Assembly (NCBI GenBank): GCA_000247545.1
Contig: CP003316.1
Span: 653,233 to 717,232, forward strand
From: Pyrobaculum oguniense TE7
Lineage (GTDB): Archaea > Thermoproteota > Thermoprotei > Thermoproteales > Thermoproteaceae
Direction: 5' to 3'
Length of the DNA stretch: 64,000 nucleotides
A program made the position numbers and the translations under genes. Of this stretch, positions 23,821 to 33,297 are shown piece by piece (position 1 is the first letter of the stretch; each line of letters begins with the position of its first letter). The notes under the pieces are model-generated. The model was not told where the DNA came from and did not search any database. It saw only the letters and a program-made list of their open reading frames with translations.

Positions 23821-25344
23821 ATGGAGGTGATAACATCGCTTGAGATGTACGTCGCTGATAGAAACGCCGAGTGGCTCGGCGTGCCCCGGCTGGTTCTCAT
23901 GGAAAACGCGGGGGCCGCTGTGGCGCGTAATATTTTGAAGAAGTACCCCCACGCTTCTAGGGTGTTGGCTGTCTGCGGGACTGGAGACAACGGGGGGGAC
24001 GGCTACGTGGCTGTGAGGCACCTCCACGCCGCTGGGAAGGAGGTGCGGGTGATCGCGCTGGGCGAGCCGAGGGAGGAGCTAGCGGCGAGGAACTACCAAG
24101 CTGTTAAGAGGCTGTGGGGGGTCGAGGTTGCTGTGGCCCAGTCCCCTCTTGAGCTCTTGGCGTTGCAAGACTGGCTTATGTGGGCAGATGTTATAATAGA
24201 CGCGGTCCTAGGCACGGGGATTAGGGGCGCATTGAGGGAGCCGCACGCAACGGCGATTGAGCTCATGAACATCGCCCCGGCGCCTAAGGTGGCTGTGGAC
24301 GTCCCAAGCGGCTTAGACCCCGACACGGGCGAGGTGAGAGACAAGGCAGTGAAGGCGGCTCTCACCGTGACTTTCCACAAGGCGAAGAAGGGGCTCCTCG
24401 CCCCCAGCGCGGCGCGGTACGTGGGGGAGCTGGTGGTGGAGCCGATTGGCATTCCGCCTGAGGCAGAGGTTGTGGTGGGCCCCGGCGACTTCGCCTACCT
24501 GAACTTCTCCCGGAGAGCCGACTCGAAAAAGGGCGACCACGGTCGGGTTCTAGTAGTGGGGGGGTCGCTCGAGTATTCAGGTGCACCGGTTCTGGTGGCG
24601 AAGGCCGCCTTGAGGGCAGGCGTCGACTTGGCGGTGGTGGCGGCGCCTGAGCCGGCCGCCTACGCTGCAAAGGCCATGGGGCCGGACATAATCGCCGTCC
24701 CTCTCGAGGGGCCGCGCCTCTCTCTGAAACACGTCGATAGGATTGCCTCGCTTGCGGAGAGGTTTGACGTGGTGGCAATAGGGCCCGGCCTCGGCACTGA
24801 GGGGGAGACCCCCGACGCCGTGAGGGAGATCTTCCGTAGGCTAACCGGGAGGAAGCCGCTGGTGGCCGACGCTGACGCCTTGAAGGCGTTAAGGGGAGAA
24901 AAGGCCGCGGGCATCACCGTCTACACGCCTCACGCGGGGGAGTTCAAAGCGCTGACCGGCGTGGATCCGCCGCACGGGCTTAGGGAGAGGGTCGAGGTTG
25001 TGAGACAACACGCCTCCTCTATCGGCGCCGTCATATTACTCAAGGGCAGATACGACGTCATCTCCGACGGGTCTAGGGTGAAGGTGAACACTACGGGAAC
25101 GCCTGCGATGACTGTGGGCGGCACCGGCGACGTGTTGACGGGTCTGGTGGCATCTTTCTTGACGAAAACCACAAACCCACTTGAGGCGGCGGCGGTGGCT
25201 GCCTTCGTCAATGGGCTGGCAGGAGAGGAGGCGGCCGCCCAGTTAGGCTTCCACATCACCGCAAGCGACCTCCTGGACAAGATACCGGGCGTAATTAGGA
25301 AATTCGCAAGGGAGGACGTCACCCCCGCCTCCTCGAGAGCTTGA
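23821..25344 (+). CDS. nnr: Bifunctional NAD(P)H-hydrate epimerase / dehydratase
   Basis: A metabolite-repair enzyme that restores NAD(P)H from its hydrated forms. Of 507 residues, 1 to about 210 are the YjeF_N epimerase (VLMENAGAAVARNI, CGTGDNGGDGYVAVRH, AVDVPSGLDPDTGEV) and about 225-500 the ADP-dependent dehydratase of ribokinase fold (GRVLVVGGSLEYSGAP, AIGPGLGTEG, YTPHAGEFKALTG, VGGTGDVLTG). The order and length are those of the standard fusion. A TATA box at 23791-23802 gives a leaderless mRNA. The 3' end overlaps the convergent secreted-protein gene by 26 bp. Confidence 0.93.
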   Translation: MEVITSLEMYVADRNAEWLGVPRLVLMENAGAAVARNILKKYPHASRVLAVCGTGDNGGDGYVAVRHLHAAGKEVRVIALGEPREELAARNYQAVKRLWGVEVAVAQSPLELLALQDWLMWADVIIDAVLGTGIRGALREPHATAIELMNIAPAPKVAVDVPSGLDPDTGEVRDKAVKAALTVTFHKAKKGLLAPSAARYVGELVVEPIGIPPEAEVVVGPGDFAYLNFSRRADSKKGDHGRVLVVGGSLEYSGAPVLVAKAALRAGVDLAVVAAPEPAAYAAKAMGPDIIAVPLEGPRLSLKHVDRIASLAERFDVVAIGPGLGTEGETPDAVREIFRRLTGRKPLVADADALKALRGEKAAGITVYTPHAGEFKALTGVDPPHGLRERVEVVRQHASSIGAVILLKGRYDVISDGSRVKVNTTGTPAMTVGGTGDVLTGLVASFLTKTTNPLEAAAVAAFVNGLAGEEAAAQLGFHITASDLLDKIPGVIRKFAREDVTPASSRA

Positions 25345-26386
25345 GGGTAAGGCCAGCCGCGAAGGCGGCAATTGCAGACGCCGAGGCGGCAAGTTTCTGC
25401 GCCCTCATTACTGGATCCTCGGGCAGTTCTATGCACGCCTCAAGTCCTATGGCGGCCACTAGTGGAGAGGGGCTGAACCCGGCGAGCTCCACAAACCTCC
25501 TCACGTACTGCTCAGCCGTAGCTCTGTCAACACTGGCCGTGTTGGCCGTGGGAAGGTACACAACGACTAAGCCGCCGCCATAGCTCCCAACCACGGGTAA
25601 CCCGCCGCATGGGGTTGCCTTTCTCTGTCCCCTCTCCCACGCCCACATCTCGGCGGCTGGCCTGAGTCTATTCCAGTCGTCGGCGGTTAAGACGCGGCCT
25701 ACGTAGACATTTGTCCTCACCCGATGACCCACGACGCTCTCTATCTTCTCCAGTATTTGCTTCGCCTTTGTGAAATTCGAGGTCTTTACAACAAAGTAGG
25801 GTGGGTAGAATGAGGATTCAAGCAACACATCTCCGAGGTTCTTAACCACGTAGGTGATGTACACAAGCCTCTCCCGCCCGCCGCTGCCCACCGAGGTTGA
25901 GGACACCTCACTGCACGTGTAGAAAATCACCTTTGTAGCTCCGAGCTCTCTCGCGGCTCCCTCCACAAACTCGCCGAGGCTCTGCGCCTGGACCCTCATC
26001 GCGGCTCTCCACCCCTTCGTGGAGACGCTAAAGGCTGCCGGGGCTACATCGATCACCTTCACCCCTACTTGAAACTCGCCGCCCAAGACTTGCAGAGCGC
26101 CGTCAAGCACAGCGGCGAGTTCGGCGAGGGTGTAGTTCTGCCAAGCCTGGGGTAGCAGGGCTATGCCGGGTAGCATCAGCCCACTCTTCTTGTTTACGTC
26201 TATGCTTCTGTAGACGGTGACGTACACCGTGCAGTCACCCCAGTTGAAAATGTAGTCGAAGTTCTCCGCTTCCACCGCCTCTGTGAGGTTCACTACTAGG
26301 TAGCTACCCGCCCAGTAGGAGGAAGCCGCGTAAGCTGCGCCGGTCACTAGCAGAAGCGCCCAAACCCAGCGGGCCATTGCCTCCAT
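25319..26386 (-). CDS. Secreted, C-terminally anchored hypothetical protein
   Basis: No known family. About 352-355 residues: signal peptide (WVWALLLVTGAAYAASS), a large extracytoplasmic part with cysteines (GDCTVYVTVYR, FYTCSE, ATPCGG, EACIELP), and a final hydrophobic helix with basic end (ASASAIAAFAAGLTLKLSRRR). This topology fits a surface-displayed domain held by the C-terminus. The start may be the fourth codon (MARW). Pattern matches within it (two related sections of alternating strands and helices) hint at a tandem alpha/beta fold. Confidence 0.65.
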   Translation of the reverse strand: MEAMARWVWALLLVTGAAYAASSYWAGSYLVVNLTEAVEAENFDYIFNWGDCTVYVTVYRSIDVNKKSGLMLPGIALLPQAWQNYTLAELAAVLDGALQVLGGEFQVGVKVIDVAPAAFSVSTKGWRAAMRVQAQSLGEFVEGAARELGATKVIFYTCSEVSSTSVGSGGRERLVYITYVVKNLGDVLLESSFYPPYFVVKTSNFTKAKQILEKIESVVGHRVRTNVYVGRVLTADDWNRLRPAAEMWAWERGQRKATPCGGLPVVGSYGGGLVVVYLPTANTASVDRATAEQYVRRFVELAGFSPSPLVAAIGLEACIELPEDPVMRAQKLAASASAIAAFAAGLTLKLSRRRG

Positions 26387-26657
26387 TTGCGCCGCGGATT
26401 ATTAACCTTTTGCGCCTAGCCGCCGGGGAAGGCCCCAGGCATAGAGATAGGAAGAACTGAGCCGGGTTTTCTCTGGCTCCATACTGTTTACTACCCTGTG
26501 CTTGAGGCTGGAGGCCCGTAGGAGGGAGTTCGCCGTCGCTGTTGTTGGCTGGATGCCGAGGCGGCGACGCTGCGGCTACCGGCCGGTGATTGTGCTGGCA
26601 TGCCTATAGCGGGATTGATCCGATCCAGATATTTATAATGTGGTGAAGTAGAGATAG
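26387..26657. other. Intergenic stretch, 271 bp
   Basis: No gene seen. The end holds GATATTTATAATG (26627-26639), the probable TATA box of the SWIM-domain gene that starts at 26658. The rest is GC-rich and unexplained. Confidence 0.4.
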
Positions 26658-27236
26658 ATGCGCCGCGAGGCGCTGGACGCGGCCTTGGAGGAGCTTAGGT
26701 CGCTGTTTCCGGGTAAGTCTAAGTCGTGGCTCCGTAAGGCGGTTCTGCGTCTAGGCGACGTCAAGGAGGGGAGGGACGGGTCCTACCGGGTAGAGGGGAG
26801 GCGGGAGCTGGGGGACTGGAAGCCCGTCTATCTAGTGTGGTATTCCGAGGAGGACGGGCGGTGGCACTGTTCATGCTACTTCTCACACTTCGGCTTTGCT
26901 AGGCAACGCGACGTATGCACCCACGTGGCGGCCGTCATGCTGTACAGGAGGTACAAGAAGGCGTTGGAGAAGGCAGAGCGCAGGCGCGTATACGTCGCAG
27001 AGGGCGAGGTGGAGTGCAGGGGGAGGCTGGAGGCAAACGGGGAGCTCTACGTGAAGCCCGCCGCCGAGAAGATAGACCTCACCTTCTACGCCTCGCCCAA
27101 GTACAAAATCCTCGTGGTCTCAAACACGAGGCGGATAGTGGTGAAGTGCAACGGCCTTGAGATTCTCGAAATGGAAGGCGAGGAGGTTCAGTTAGCCACG
27201 GCGAAATTCCTCGTGGAGAGGTGGCATGGCCGTTAG
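26658..27236 (+). CDS. SWIM zinc-finger domain protein
   Basis: Product of 192 residues with a clear SWIM motif, C-x-C-x(n)-C-x-H, in WHCSCYFSHFGFARQRDVCTH (about 75-94), followed by a long basic helix and a C-terminal beta domain. SWIM fingers bind DNA or proteins; they occur with SWI2/SNF2 ATPases, RecA-type paralogues and archaeal repair factors. The next gene overlaps its 3' end by 11 bp, and radA follows a little further on, so a link with recombination is possible but inferred only from proximity. Confidence 0.75.
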   Translation: MRREALDAALEELRSLFPGKSKSWLRKAVLRLGDVKEGRDGSYRVEGRRELGDWKPVYLVWYSEEDGRWHCSCYFSHFGFARQRDVCTHVAAVMLYRRYKKALEKAERRRVYVAEGEVECRGRLEANGELYVKPAAEKIDLTFYASPKYKILVVSNTRRIVVKCNGLEILEMEGEEVQLATAKFLVERWHGR

Positions 27237-27639
27237 GAAGACAAAGAAAGGCCGCTTTGTGCTGAGACCGGCCTCCCTGGCCGAATACAGACGCCTCTAC
27301 GTAGACGTCTTCTCCATCGCCGCCTCCCTCACGTACCCGGAAGAGCTTTTTCGGTCGGCGGCCGAGGCGGGGATAGATGCCGTCTTTGTAATAGACGCTT
27401 GGCATGAGTTCCACATGCCGCTGGCGAGGCGCTATCTTGACCTCTGCCGGCGGTACGGCCTCGACTGCCGCTTCTCCGAGCAGAAGCCGGCTGAGCAATA
27501 CGCCGTGGAGCTATGCGAATCCGAATGCAACTCCAGTTGCGCAGTTGTCACTAGGGACTACGACGCCGCTCTGAAGGCGAGGAGGTGCGCTGTTCTGTTA
27601 CTCCAGCGGGGCAAATTATGGCTTGTGTCGACGGCCTAG
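27226..27639 (+). CDS. Hypothetical protein, possibly PIN-like fold
   Basis: Unrecognised 137-residue protein. The alternating pattern DAVFVIDAWHEFH ... CAVVTRDYDAALKARRCAVLLL resembles the acid-residue strands of PIN or DUF188-type nucleases (an Asp at the first strand and a TRDYD at the third). Not all catalytic acids can be placed. It overlaps the SWIM gene by 11 bp, so the two are very likely one operon. Confidence 0.55.
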   Translation: MAVRKTKKGRFVLRPASLAEYRRLYVDVFSIAASLTYPEELFRSAAEAGIDAVFVIDAWHEFHMPLARRYLDLCRRYGLDCRFSEQKPAEQYAVELCESECNSSCAVVTRDYDAALKARRCAVLLLQRGKLWLVSTA

Positions 27640-27669
27640 AAGCCGGCAACGTGATACGGAAGTGCGGGG

Positions 27670-28311
27670 ATGCCGGAGTACTTTTCTTGGTGTCAGTCTT
27701 CACAGATGCGTGAAGCTATTTTAAGGCAGTTCTCTAACCATGTGGTGGAAGTCGCCGTGTTGAGGGAGGGGTTTAAGTACGTGCTGATCTCGCAACTTTT
27801 GTTTCTTGTGCCATTTGCGGCAGTGCTTGCCGTGGTTGTTTTAGGCGTTCGGCTACCAGACCCCGGCGGGGTTGCCGTGTTTCTTTTATTCCTTGCCGCT
27901 GTTTTCGCCGCGGCGGCCGTAGGGTTTGTGGGCCTATATAAGCTGTGGAGGGGGTACAATGCGGTTTTGGGAAGTGGTAACTGGCCGGCGCGGGGGGTGT
28001 TGTTCACATTTGTCGCAGTCGCCCTTTACATAGCCGCGTTGCCCCTCTTTTTATCATCGCCACCGGCAGGGATTGGGCTGTACCTATCGTCTAATGCGGT
28101 CTCGCTCGTCAGCTACGTCTTTGTCTTCGTGCTTGGCTCAAAAGAGCTGTACGACAAGCTGAAGGTGCCCGAGTTCCATAAGGCATTCATCCTATATCTC
28201 TTCTTCTTTTTGCTTGTGCCCGTAGTGGTTGCCACTTGGCTAATGTACAGAGGCTTGGGCAAGCTGGGGCAAGCCTCAGCGCCTGAATTTAAATTTTCGA
28301 CAACACCATAG
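27670..28311 (+). CDS. Integral membrane protein
   Basis: Product of 213 residues with five or six hydrophobic helices (LISQLLFLVPFAAVLAVVVLG, VAVFLLFLAAVFAAAAVGFV, VLFTFVAVALYIAALPLF, ...FILYLFFFLLVPVVVATWL). The N-terminal 30 residues are polar. The layout recalls DUF973-type archaeal membrane proteins, but I could not confirm the family. radA starts three bases after its stop, so the promoter of radA may lie inside or before this gene. Confidence 0.6.
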   Translation: MPEYFSWCQSSQMREAILRQFSNHVVEVAVLREGFKYVLISQLLFLVPFAAVLAVVVLGVRLPDPGGVAVFLLFLAAVFAAAAVGFVGLYKLWRGYNAVLGSGNWPARGVLFTFVAVALYIAALPLFLSSPPAGIGLYLSSNAVSLVSYVFVFVLGSKELYDKLKVPEFHKAFILYLFFFLLVPVVVATWLMYRGLGKLGQASAPEFKFSTTP

Positions 28312-28314
28312 GGC

Positions 28315-29253
28315 ATGAGCAGGAGGAAGACAGAGCGGGACGACCTCTCATCGCTGGATGGGGTGGGGCCGAAGACGTTGGAGAGGCTTAGGGAGCTGGG
28401 CGTAGTGTCGGTGGAGCACCTCGCCGAGTTCACGGTGGAGGAGCTTGTGGAGGCCGGCGTGGAGTACGACAGAGCTGTGAAGATAATCCAGCAAGCCTTG
28501 GCGAAGGCCGGCGGCGTTAGGGCGGCCACGGTGAAGGAGCTGAGGGCGAGGCAGTACAAGACGTTTAAGACGGGGGTAGCTGACTTCGACGAGAAGACGC
28601 CGTGGAGGGGGATTAGGGAGGGCTTTATCTACGAGTTCGCCGGGGAGTTCGGCGCGGGGAAGTCAATGCTGGCGCACCAGCTCTCAGTCGCCGCGCTTAA
28701 AGAGGGGTTCACGGGGAGGGTGGTGTACATAGACACGGAGGGGACCTTCAGCCACGAGCTGGTGGAGGCCGTGGCCAAGAGGTTTGAGGCCGACATCGAC
28801 AAGGTGGGGGAGTCCATATACGTATACCAGCCGGCCAACGTGGTCCAGCTGGAGCAGATCGTGAAGTTTGAGATCCCGAAGCACGTCGCGGAGGGCTGCC
28901 GCCTCGTAGTTGTGGATACCATCACAGCGCTTTACCGTGCCGAGTTTGTGGGTAGGGAGCACCTAGCCGCTAGGCAGCAGAGGATCCACTACCTAGTGGA
29001 CTGGCTGAGGAGACACGCGAGGACTTTCGGCGTTACGTCTATACTGACGAACCAGGTGATGGACGTGCCTGAGGTCTTCGCCTCTAAGAGGCCGGCGGGG
29101 GGAAACGTCCTCGCCCACGCGGTAAACGCCAGGTTTATGATGAGCCGGCCCAACAAGATGAGGCCGGAGGGCCGCATGTGGCCGCTGGACGTCCCAGGCA
29201 TGGCCCCAGACGTGGAGATCGCCTACCAAATCTCAGGCGACGGGTTGCACTGA
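28315..29253 (+). CDS. radA: DNA repair and recombination protein RadA
   Basis: The archaeal Rad51/RecA recombinase of 312 residues. It contains the N-terminal helix-hairpin-helix domain (DGVGPKTLERLRELG, 15-29), the polymerisation motif region (KTFKTGVADFDE), Walker A GEFGAGKS at 110-117, Walker B RLVVVDT near 197, and the loop segments with TNQVMDVPE and GGNVLAHAVNARFMM. The length is typical. It assembles on single-stranded DNA and exchanges strands. The start is ATG, three bases downstream of the membrane-protein stop. Confidence 0.95.
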   Translation: MSRRKTERDDLSSLDGVGPKTLERLRELGVVSVEHLAEFTVEELVEAGVEYDRAVKIIQQALAKAGGVRAATVKELRARQYKTFKTGVADFDEKTPWRGIREGFIYEFAGEFGAGKSMLAHQLSVAALKEGFTGRVVYIDTEGTFSHELVEAVAKRFEADIDKVGESIYVYQPANVVQLEQIVKFEIPKHVAEGCRLVVVDTITALYRAEFVGREHLAARQQRIHYLVDWLRRHARTFGVTSILTNQVMDVPEVFASKRPAGGNVLAHAVNARFMMSRPNKMRPEGRMWPLDVPGMAPDVEIAYQISGDGLH

Positions 29254-29311
29254 CGCGTTGTAAATACGGGGGGACAACATAAAACATTAAAAAGAACCCC
29301 AAGGCTTGGTC

Positions 29312-29398
29312 ATGCCCAGCGAAAAGACGTCGAAGAAGGATAAGAAAGAGAAAGAAGAGCGGCGCGTCACCACCGGGGTGGGCGTAGGAGTGTTGTAG
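29312..29398 (+). CDS. Possible lysine-rich microprotein (28 aa)
   Basis: ATG at 29312 opens a 28-codon frame (MPSEKTSKKDKKEKEERRVTTG, then VGVGVL). The promoter-like ATTAAAAAG lies about 20-28 bp above. The high lysine content looks like the tail of a ribosomal or translocon protein, but no family fits and the frame is short. It could also be a chance ORF. Confidence 0.3.
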   Translation: MPSEKTSKKDKKEKEERRVTTGVGVGVL

Positions 29399-29422
29399 AA
29401 TTTATATCGCATAAAGTAATTT

Positions 29423-30517
29423 GTGTGGTTTTTGCTTCTTTTTGCGGCCTTAGCCGCGGCGGTAGCCGGCTACAACGTATCTACTGTGTACGTCGTAGAT
29501 GTACGCGGCGTCGTGGGGCCTCACACCTACTGGCAGGTGGCTAAGGCGGTTGAGGCGGCGGAGAGGGGCGGCGGCGCCGTGTTGCTGCTCTTGTCCACCC
29601 CAGGTGGGCTGGCGGCGCCTGCTAAGCGCATAATGGGCCTCATCCTGCATTCCAAAGTCCCGGTGCTGGGCTACGTGTATGGCGAAGAGGCGGCGTCTGC
29701 GGGGACCTACATCCTAATGGCTACCCACATCGCCGGGATGGCACCCCACTCAAAAATAGGCGCTTGTCAGCCGGTGTTGTTGGTATTCCTGGTGGAGGAT
29801 CCTGGGGTTATCGCGCAGCACTTGAGCATCTTGGCGGAGGCGATGAGCAGAAGGGGGCGGAACGTGGAGTTTGCGGAGAGGTGTGTCCGGTCAAAGGAAT
29901 ACCTAATCGGCGCTGAGGAGGCCCAGAGGATGGGGGTAGTGGAGGTGGTGGCGGGGAACTTCGTCGAGTTTGTGAAAAGGGCTAACGGAACCGCGGTGAG
30001 CCTCGACGGGGTTGAGGACAAGGTGTTTTTCTACTCTCCTAAGTACGTCCCGGTGACCCCAGGCCCCATTGAGCTTTTCCAGTCTTGGCATCTGCCCGAG
30101 TCGCCCGCCGCCTTGCTTTACTTCTCGACACTCCCCCTTCTGCTACACGTTGCGCTGTTCCTCGCCGCGATGTACGCAGTACTTCTCTACGCCAAGATGA
30201 GGGACTGGGCCGCAGTGGCCAACCTGTCGGCGTTTGCCCTCGCGTTGTACGTATCCCTTGCAACATTGCCCCCGCCTTGGCTCTTGGCCTCCGTGGCAGG
30301 CGCCGTGGCTATCCTCGCCGACCTTTTTATAAGTAGGCACACGCGGGGCTTCGTCGCCTTTGCGGCGGCGTTTGCCCCCCAGACGGCGGTGGCCGCCTTC
30401 TACCAAGAAGGCGCGGCGGCGTTGGCGTGGGCAATTGCCCTAATAATCTCAGCGTCAGCGGCCGGGGCTGTTATTTACATATCACGCAGAAAGAGGCCCC
30501 AGATGCCCTCCTGGTAG
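29423..30517 (+). CDS. Membrane-bound ClpP-class serine protease (NfeD N-terminal type)
   Basis: Product of 364 residues. A signal helix is followed by a ClpP/crotonase-type protease domain (VVDVRGVVGPHTYWQVAKAV; STPGGLAAPAKRIMG; catalytic Ser92 in EEAASAGTYI) and then four or five membrane helices (about 215-355). The layout matches the PH1510/1510-N group of archaeal proteases, which cleave the C-terminus of stomatin-like proteins. Neither stomatin nor the NfeD OB domain is next door here. The start is GTG, 25 bp below AATTTATAT. Confidence 0.83.
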   Translation: MWFLLLFAALAAAVAGYNVSTVYVVDVRGVVGPHTYWQVAKAVEAAERGGGAVLLLLSTPGGLAAPAKRIMGLILHSKVPVLGYVYGEEAASAGTYILMATHIAGMAPHSKIGACQPVLLVFLVEDPGVIAQHLSILAEAMSRRGRNVEFAERCVRSKEYLIGAEEAQRMGVVEVVAGNFVEFVKRANGTAVSLDGVEDKVFFYSPKYVPVTPGPIELFQSWHLPESPAALLYFSTLPLLLHVALFLAAMYAVLLYAKMRDWAAVANLSAFALALYVSLATLPPPWLLASVAGAVAILADLFISRHTRGFVAFAAAFAPQTAVAAFYQEGAAALAWAIALIISASAAGAVIYISRRKRPQMPSW

Positions 30518-30741
30518 CTGGTCAGCAACGCGACGCCTCTTCACGCCTTCGGGAGGGAAAGGGTCATCACCGGAAGCCTCTGTTTAGTGCTTTATAAGGC
30601 TGTAGAATCAGCCAACCGGGCTGTAGTCCTCACAGATCGGGCCTGGCCACTTACATCACGCCCGACGCATGGTCGGATGTTTTAAAAGACATGTAGGCAA
30701 AGCTACTGCAGAAAGTTTTATATTTAGTGATAGGCCTATTC
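30518..30741. other. Intergenic stretch with promoter of the beta-propeller gene
   Basis: 224 bp without a gene. GTTTTATATTT at 30714-30724 is the likely TATA box for the next gene. A GCTTTATAAGG element near 30589-30600 could start a short RNA, but no known RNA motif follows. Confidence 0.4.
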
Positions 30742-32775
30742 GTGGCAAAAGTTCAATTAGCGGCGCTTGCATTTACTATCACGGCTCTTATATTCCTACT
30801 ATACTCGTTGTCTGTTCCCTCTGTCCCTCAGTCCCCGCCGCCGGCGGGTGCCCCGCCCGCCGCCTCTGGGGGGATAAAGACTCTCAGGAACTTCTCCTCG
30901 TACGAGGAGCTGGTGAGGTTTGTCTCGCTGGTGGCCGAAGCTGAGGTGGCATACGGCTATGTCCCCTTCGCGGTCGCCCCGGCTGTTGCGTGGACTGCCG
31001 TCCCAGTAGCCGCACAAGTTGCCCGAGATTCGGCGAGGCGCATGTTTTCCACTACAAACGTCCAGGTGGCCGGCGTCGACGAGCTGGACATTGTGAAAAC
31101 TGACGGGAGGATAATCGCAGTGGCTTCTGGAGAGAGAGTTTACCTAATTGACGCGGCCGCTAGGAGGCTCATCTCGGCTATTAAGCCTAACGGCACGGCG
31201 GAGGGCCTATTCTTGTGGGGAGGCGTCCTGGCTGTGGTCACGGCGAGGTATCCCATCGGGGGCGGCGCAGTGGCGTCTACAGCCTTAGAGATTTACGATA
31301 TTTCAGACCCACACGCCCCGGCGGCTATGGGGGCAGTTGTGTACAGCGGAACGCTGGTTGGGGCAAGGATGATTAACGGCACGGTGTACCTAGTGCTTTC
31401 CACGCCGGCGAGGCCCGATGGCGTGCCCAGGGTAAACGGGGCGCCGATTAGGCCGGAGAGGGTGTACCTGGTTGATCCTCTCCCAACCTCCTTTACCACA
31501 GTCGCCGCTGTGGACATGAACAGCGGAAAGAGGGGCGAGGTCTCCCTCCTGATATCCCAAGCTACTTGGATTTACATGAGCGCAGCCCGGCTGTACGTGG
31601 CGTCGTCGGGATCGCCTTATGCTGAGGCCCTTGCCAAGGCGCTGGGGATACTGGCAGATGTGGCCCCCGGCGAAGTCGGGGCTAGTATTAAGTCTGAGCT
31701 ACAGCGGGGCAACCTCACAGGAGCCTTGAAAATAGCCAGGCGCTACATCGCGTCTTTACCCGCCGCCGAGGCGGAGGAGGTTTTAAGAAGAGTTTCCGCA
31801 GCGCTGTCGGCGTACGTCTTCAACGAGACCACGAGAATACACGTCTTCTCCGTGAGGGGCGTCGACGTGGACTACCAGGGCTACGTGGATCTGCAAGGCC
31901 GCGTCTTGGACCAGTTCTCGCTTGAAGAGTACAAGGGCTACTTAATTGTGGCCACCACTGCCTCGAACTACACAGCGTCGTTGGTTGAGCCAAAACCGAT
32001 ACTGCCGCCCATACCCACGACCGACGTGGGTATCAACGTGGTGGAGTGTACGGGGTCGCAGTGCAGTGAGCGGCGGGTGGTCATTAGGCCGCCTCCTTCG
32101 CCCCCCTACTGGCCACCTGTATTCTACGTGGTTATAACACCCAAGGGGGAGAGCCTTAACAACGTCTTTCTCGTATCCCCAGCTGAGCTTAAGGTAGTTG
32201 GCCGCCTCGGCGGTTTGGCAAAGGGAGAGAGGATATACGCGGCTAGGCTAATCGGCGACTTGTTCTTTTTAGTGACCTTCCGCCAGGTAGATCCCCTCTA
32301 CGCCATAGACGTGAGCAACCCGGAGAAGCCCGCAGTGCTCGGCTTTCTCAAAATACCGGGCTACAGCGAGTACCTACACCCCCTCGGCGGCGGTATGTTG
32401 CTAGGCGTCGGGGTCGAAGACGGGTCGCTTAAGGTATCGCTGTTCGACGCTTCAAACCCCAGAGACATAAAGGAGGTGGCATATGTAAAGGTGGAGGGGT
32501 CCAGGAGCCCAGCCCTCTTCGACCACCACGCCTTTACCATACGCCCTGACAAGAGGCTGGTGATGATTCCAGTAACTGCTGGGCACTATGGCATCCCGGC
32601 TGGGATCGCGGCGATAAGCTTCTCAGAGGGGCTGAAGCTTCTGTACCTAATGGAGCACTGGGGCGCGGTCAGATCGCTATATGTGAACAACACCGTATTT
32701 ACGATAGCGACAGACAGCGTGAAGATGTTCGACATTGACACATTTAAGGAGCTGGCAGAAATCCCGCTGAGGTAG
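30742..32775 (+). CDS. Secreted beta-propeller protein (PF09826-like)
   Basis: From GTG 30742, product of 677 residues. An N-terminal membrane helix (LAALAFTITALIFLLYSLSV) and a Pro/Ala-rich linker precede a large propeller. It carries the family signature TTNVQVAGVDELDIVKTDG near 110-128, repeated blade motifs such as YLIDAAARRLISAIKPNG, and a C-terminal part with DHHAF and VMIPVTAGHYG. Such proteins stay membrane-tethered on the outside and their role is unknown. I prefer 30742 to 30727 because it lies about 24 bp below the TATA box. Confidence 0.82.
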   Translation: MAKVQLAALAFTITALIFLLYSLSVPSVPQSPPPAGAPPAASGGIKTLRNFSSYEELVRFVSLVAEAEVAYGYVPFAVAPAVAWTAVPVAAQVARDSARRMFSTTNVQVAGVDELDIVKTDGRIIAVASGERVYLIDAAARRLISAIKPNGTAEGLFLWGGVLAVVTARYPIGGGAVASTALEIYDISDPHAPAAMGAVVYSGTLVGARMINGTVYLVLSTPARPDGVPRVNGAPIRPERVYLVDPLPTSFTTVAAVDMNSGKRGEVSLLISQATWIYMSAARLYVASSGSPYAEALAKALGILADVAPGEVGASIKSELQRGNLTGALKIARRYIASLPAAEAEEVLRRVSAALSAYVFNETTRIHVFSVRGVDVDYQGYVDLQGRVLDQFSLEEYKGYLIVATTASNYTASLVEPKPILPPIPTTDVGINVVECTGSQCSERRVVIRPPPSPPYWPPVFYVVITPKGESLNNVFLVSPAELKVVGRLGGLAKGERIYAARLIGDLFFLVTFRQVDPLYAIDVSNPEKPAVLGFLKIPGYSEYLHPLGGGMLLGVGVEDGSLKVSLFDASNPRDIKEVAYVKVEGSRSPALFDHHAFTIRPDKRLVMIPVTAGHYGIPAGIAAISFSEGLKLLYLMEHWGAVRSLYVNNTVFTIATDSVKMFDIDTFKELAEIPLR

Positions 32776-32897
32776 TTTTTAAAAGGCGAGCAAGATTAGC
32801 CGTGACCCAATCCACTGACAGGTTGTTTGCCGTGACAGATTGCCCGACCTCCCACACCGCCATGTACCGCGACACAGTGGCGTAGGCCTCAAGATAA

Positions 32898-33297
32898 TCC
32901 CGCCAGCGTGTAAACAGTTAGGCGCGCTTACTCGTCCGGCTCGCGGCACGCAGTGCAGTTCCTACGCCCCTCTCACGCCTCCGTTCTCACACGCCGGAAA
33001 TACGCCGGGTTCTACGCAAATTGAGAACGGCGTGTTTTACAGGAACGGCACAAAAAATGCGTCGTTCTCAAACGTTGCATCCACGGCGCAATCCTCTCCA
33101 CGTCCGCCTCCACCCACTTTCCGCACGCCACTACAAAGGCGCAAGTCATAGCCTCCGCTATGAAGCGCCTTTTCCGCCTCGGCCTCTTTTTGTAGATATT
33201 GCCTTAGGCGCCACGCCGTGTCTTTTATCGTGAATTTAGACACTTTTAGGATTTCTGCGACAACGCTCTTGTGCACGTATATGCCCAGCCTCTCAGC
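32898..33297. repeat. Dispersed repeat, copy A (TFB-like 3' end)
   Basis: About 350 bp are shared with 39893-40263 at roughly 90% identity by eye; the core from TCGCGGCACGC (32941) through the GCCCAGCCT segment is nearly identical. Copy A holds an extra ~20 bp around 33031-33055. The shared part encodes on the minus strand the C-terminal portion of a TFB-like protein. Confidence 0.75.

Noticed and set aside
30585-30690. Possible small RNA after the serine protease gene
   Set aside because: A TATA-like box is present, but no C/D, H/ACA or tRNA features could be found.
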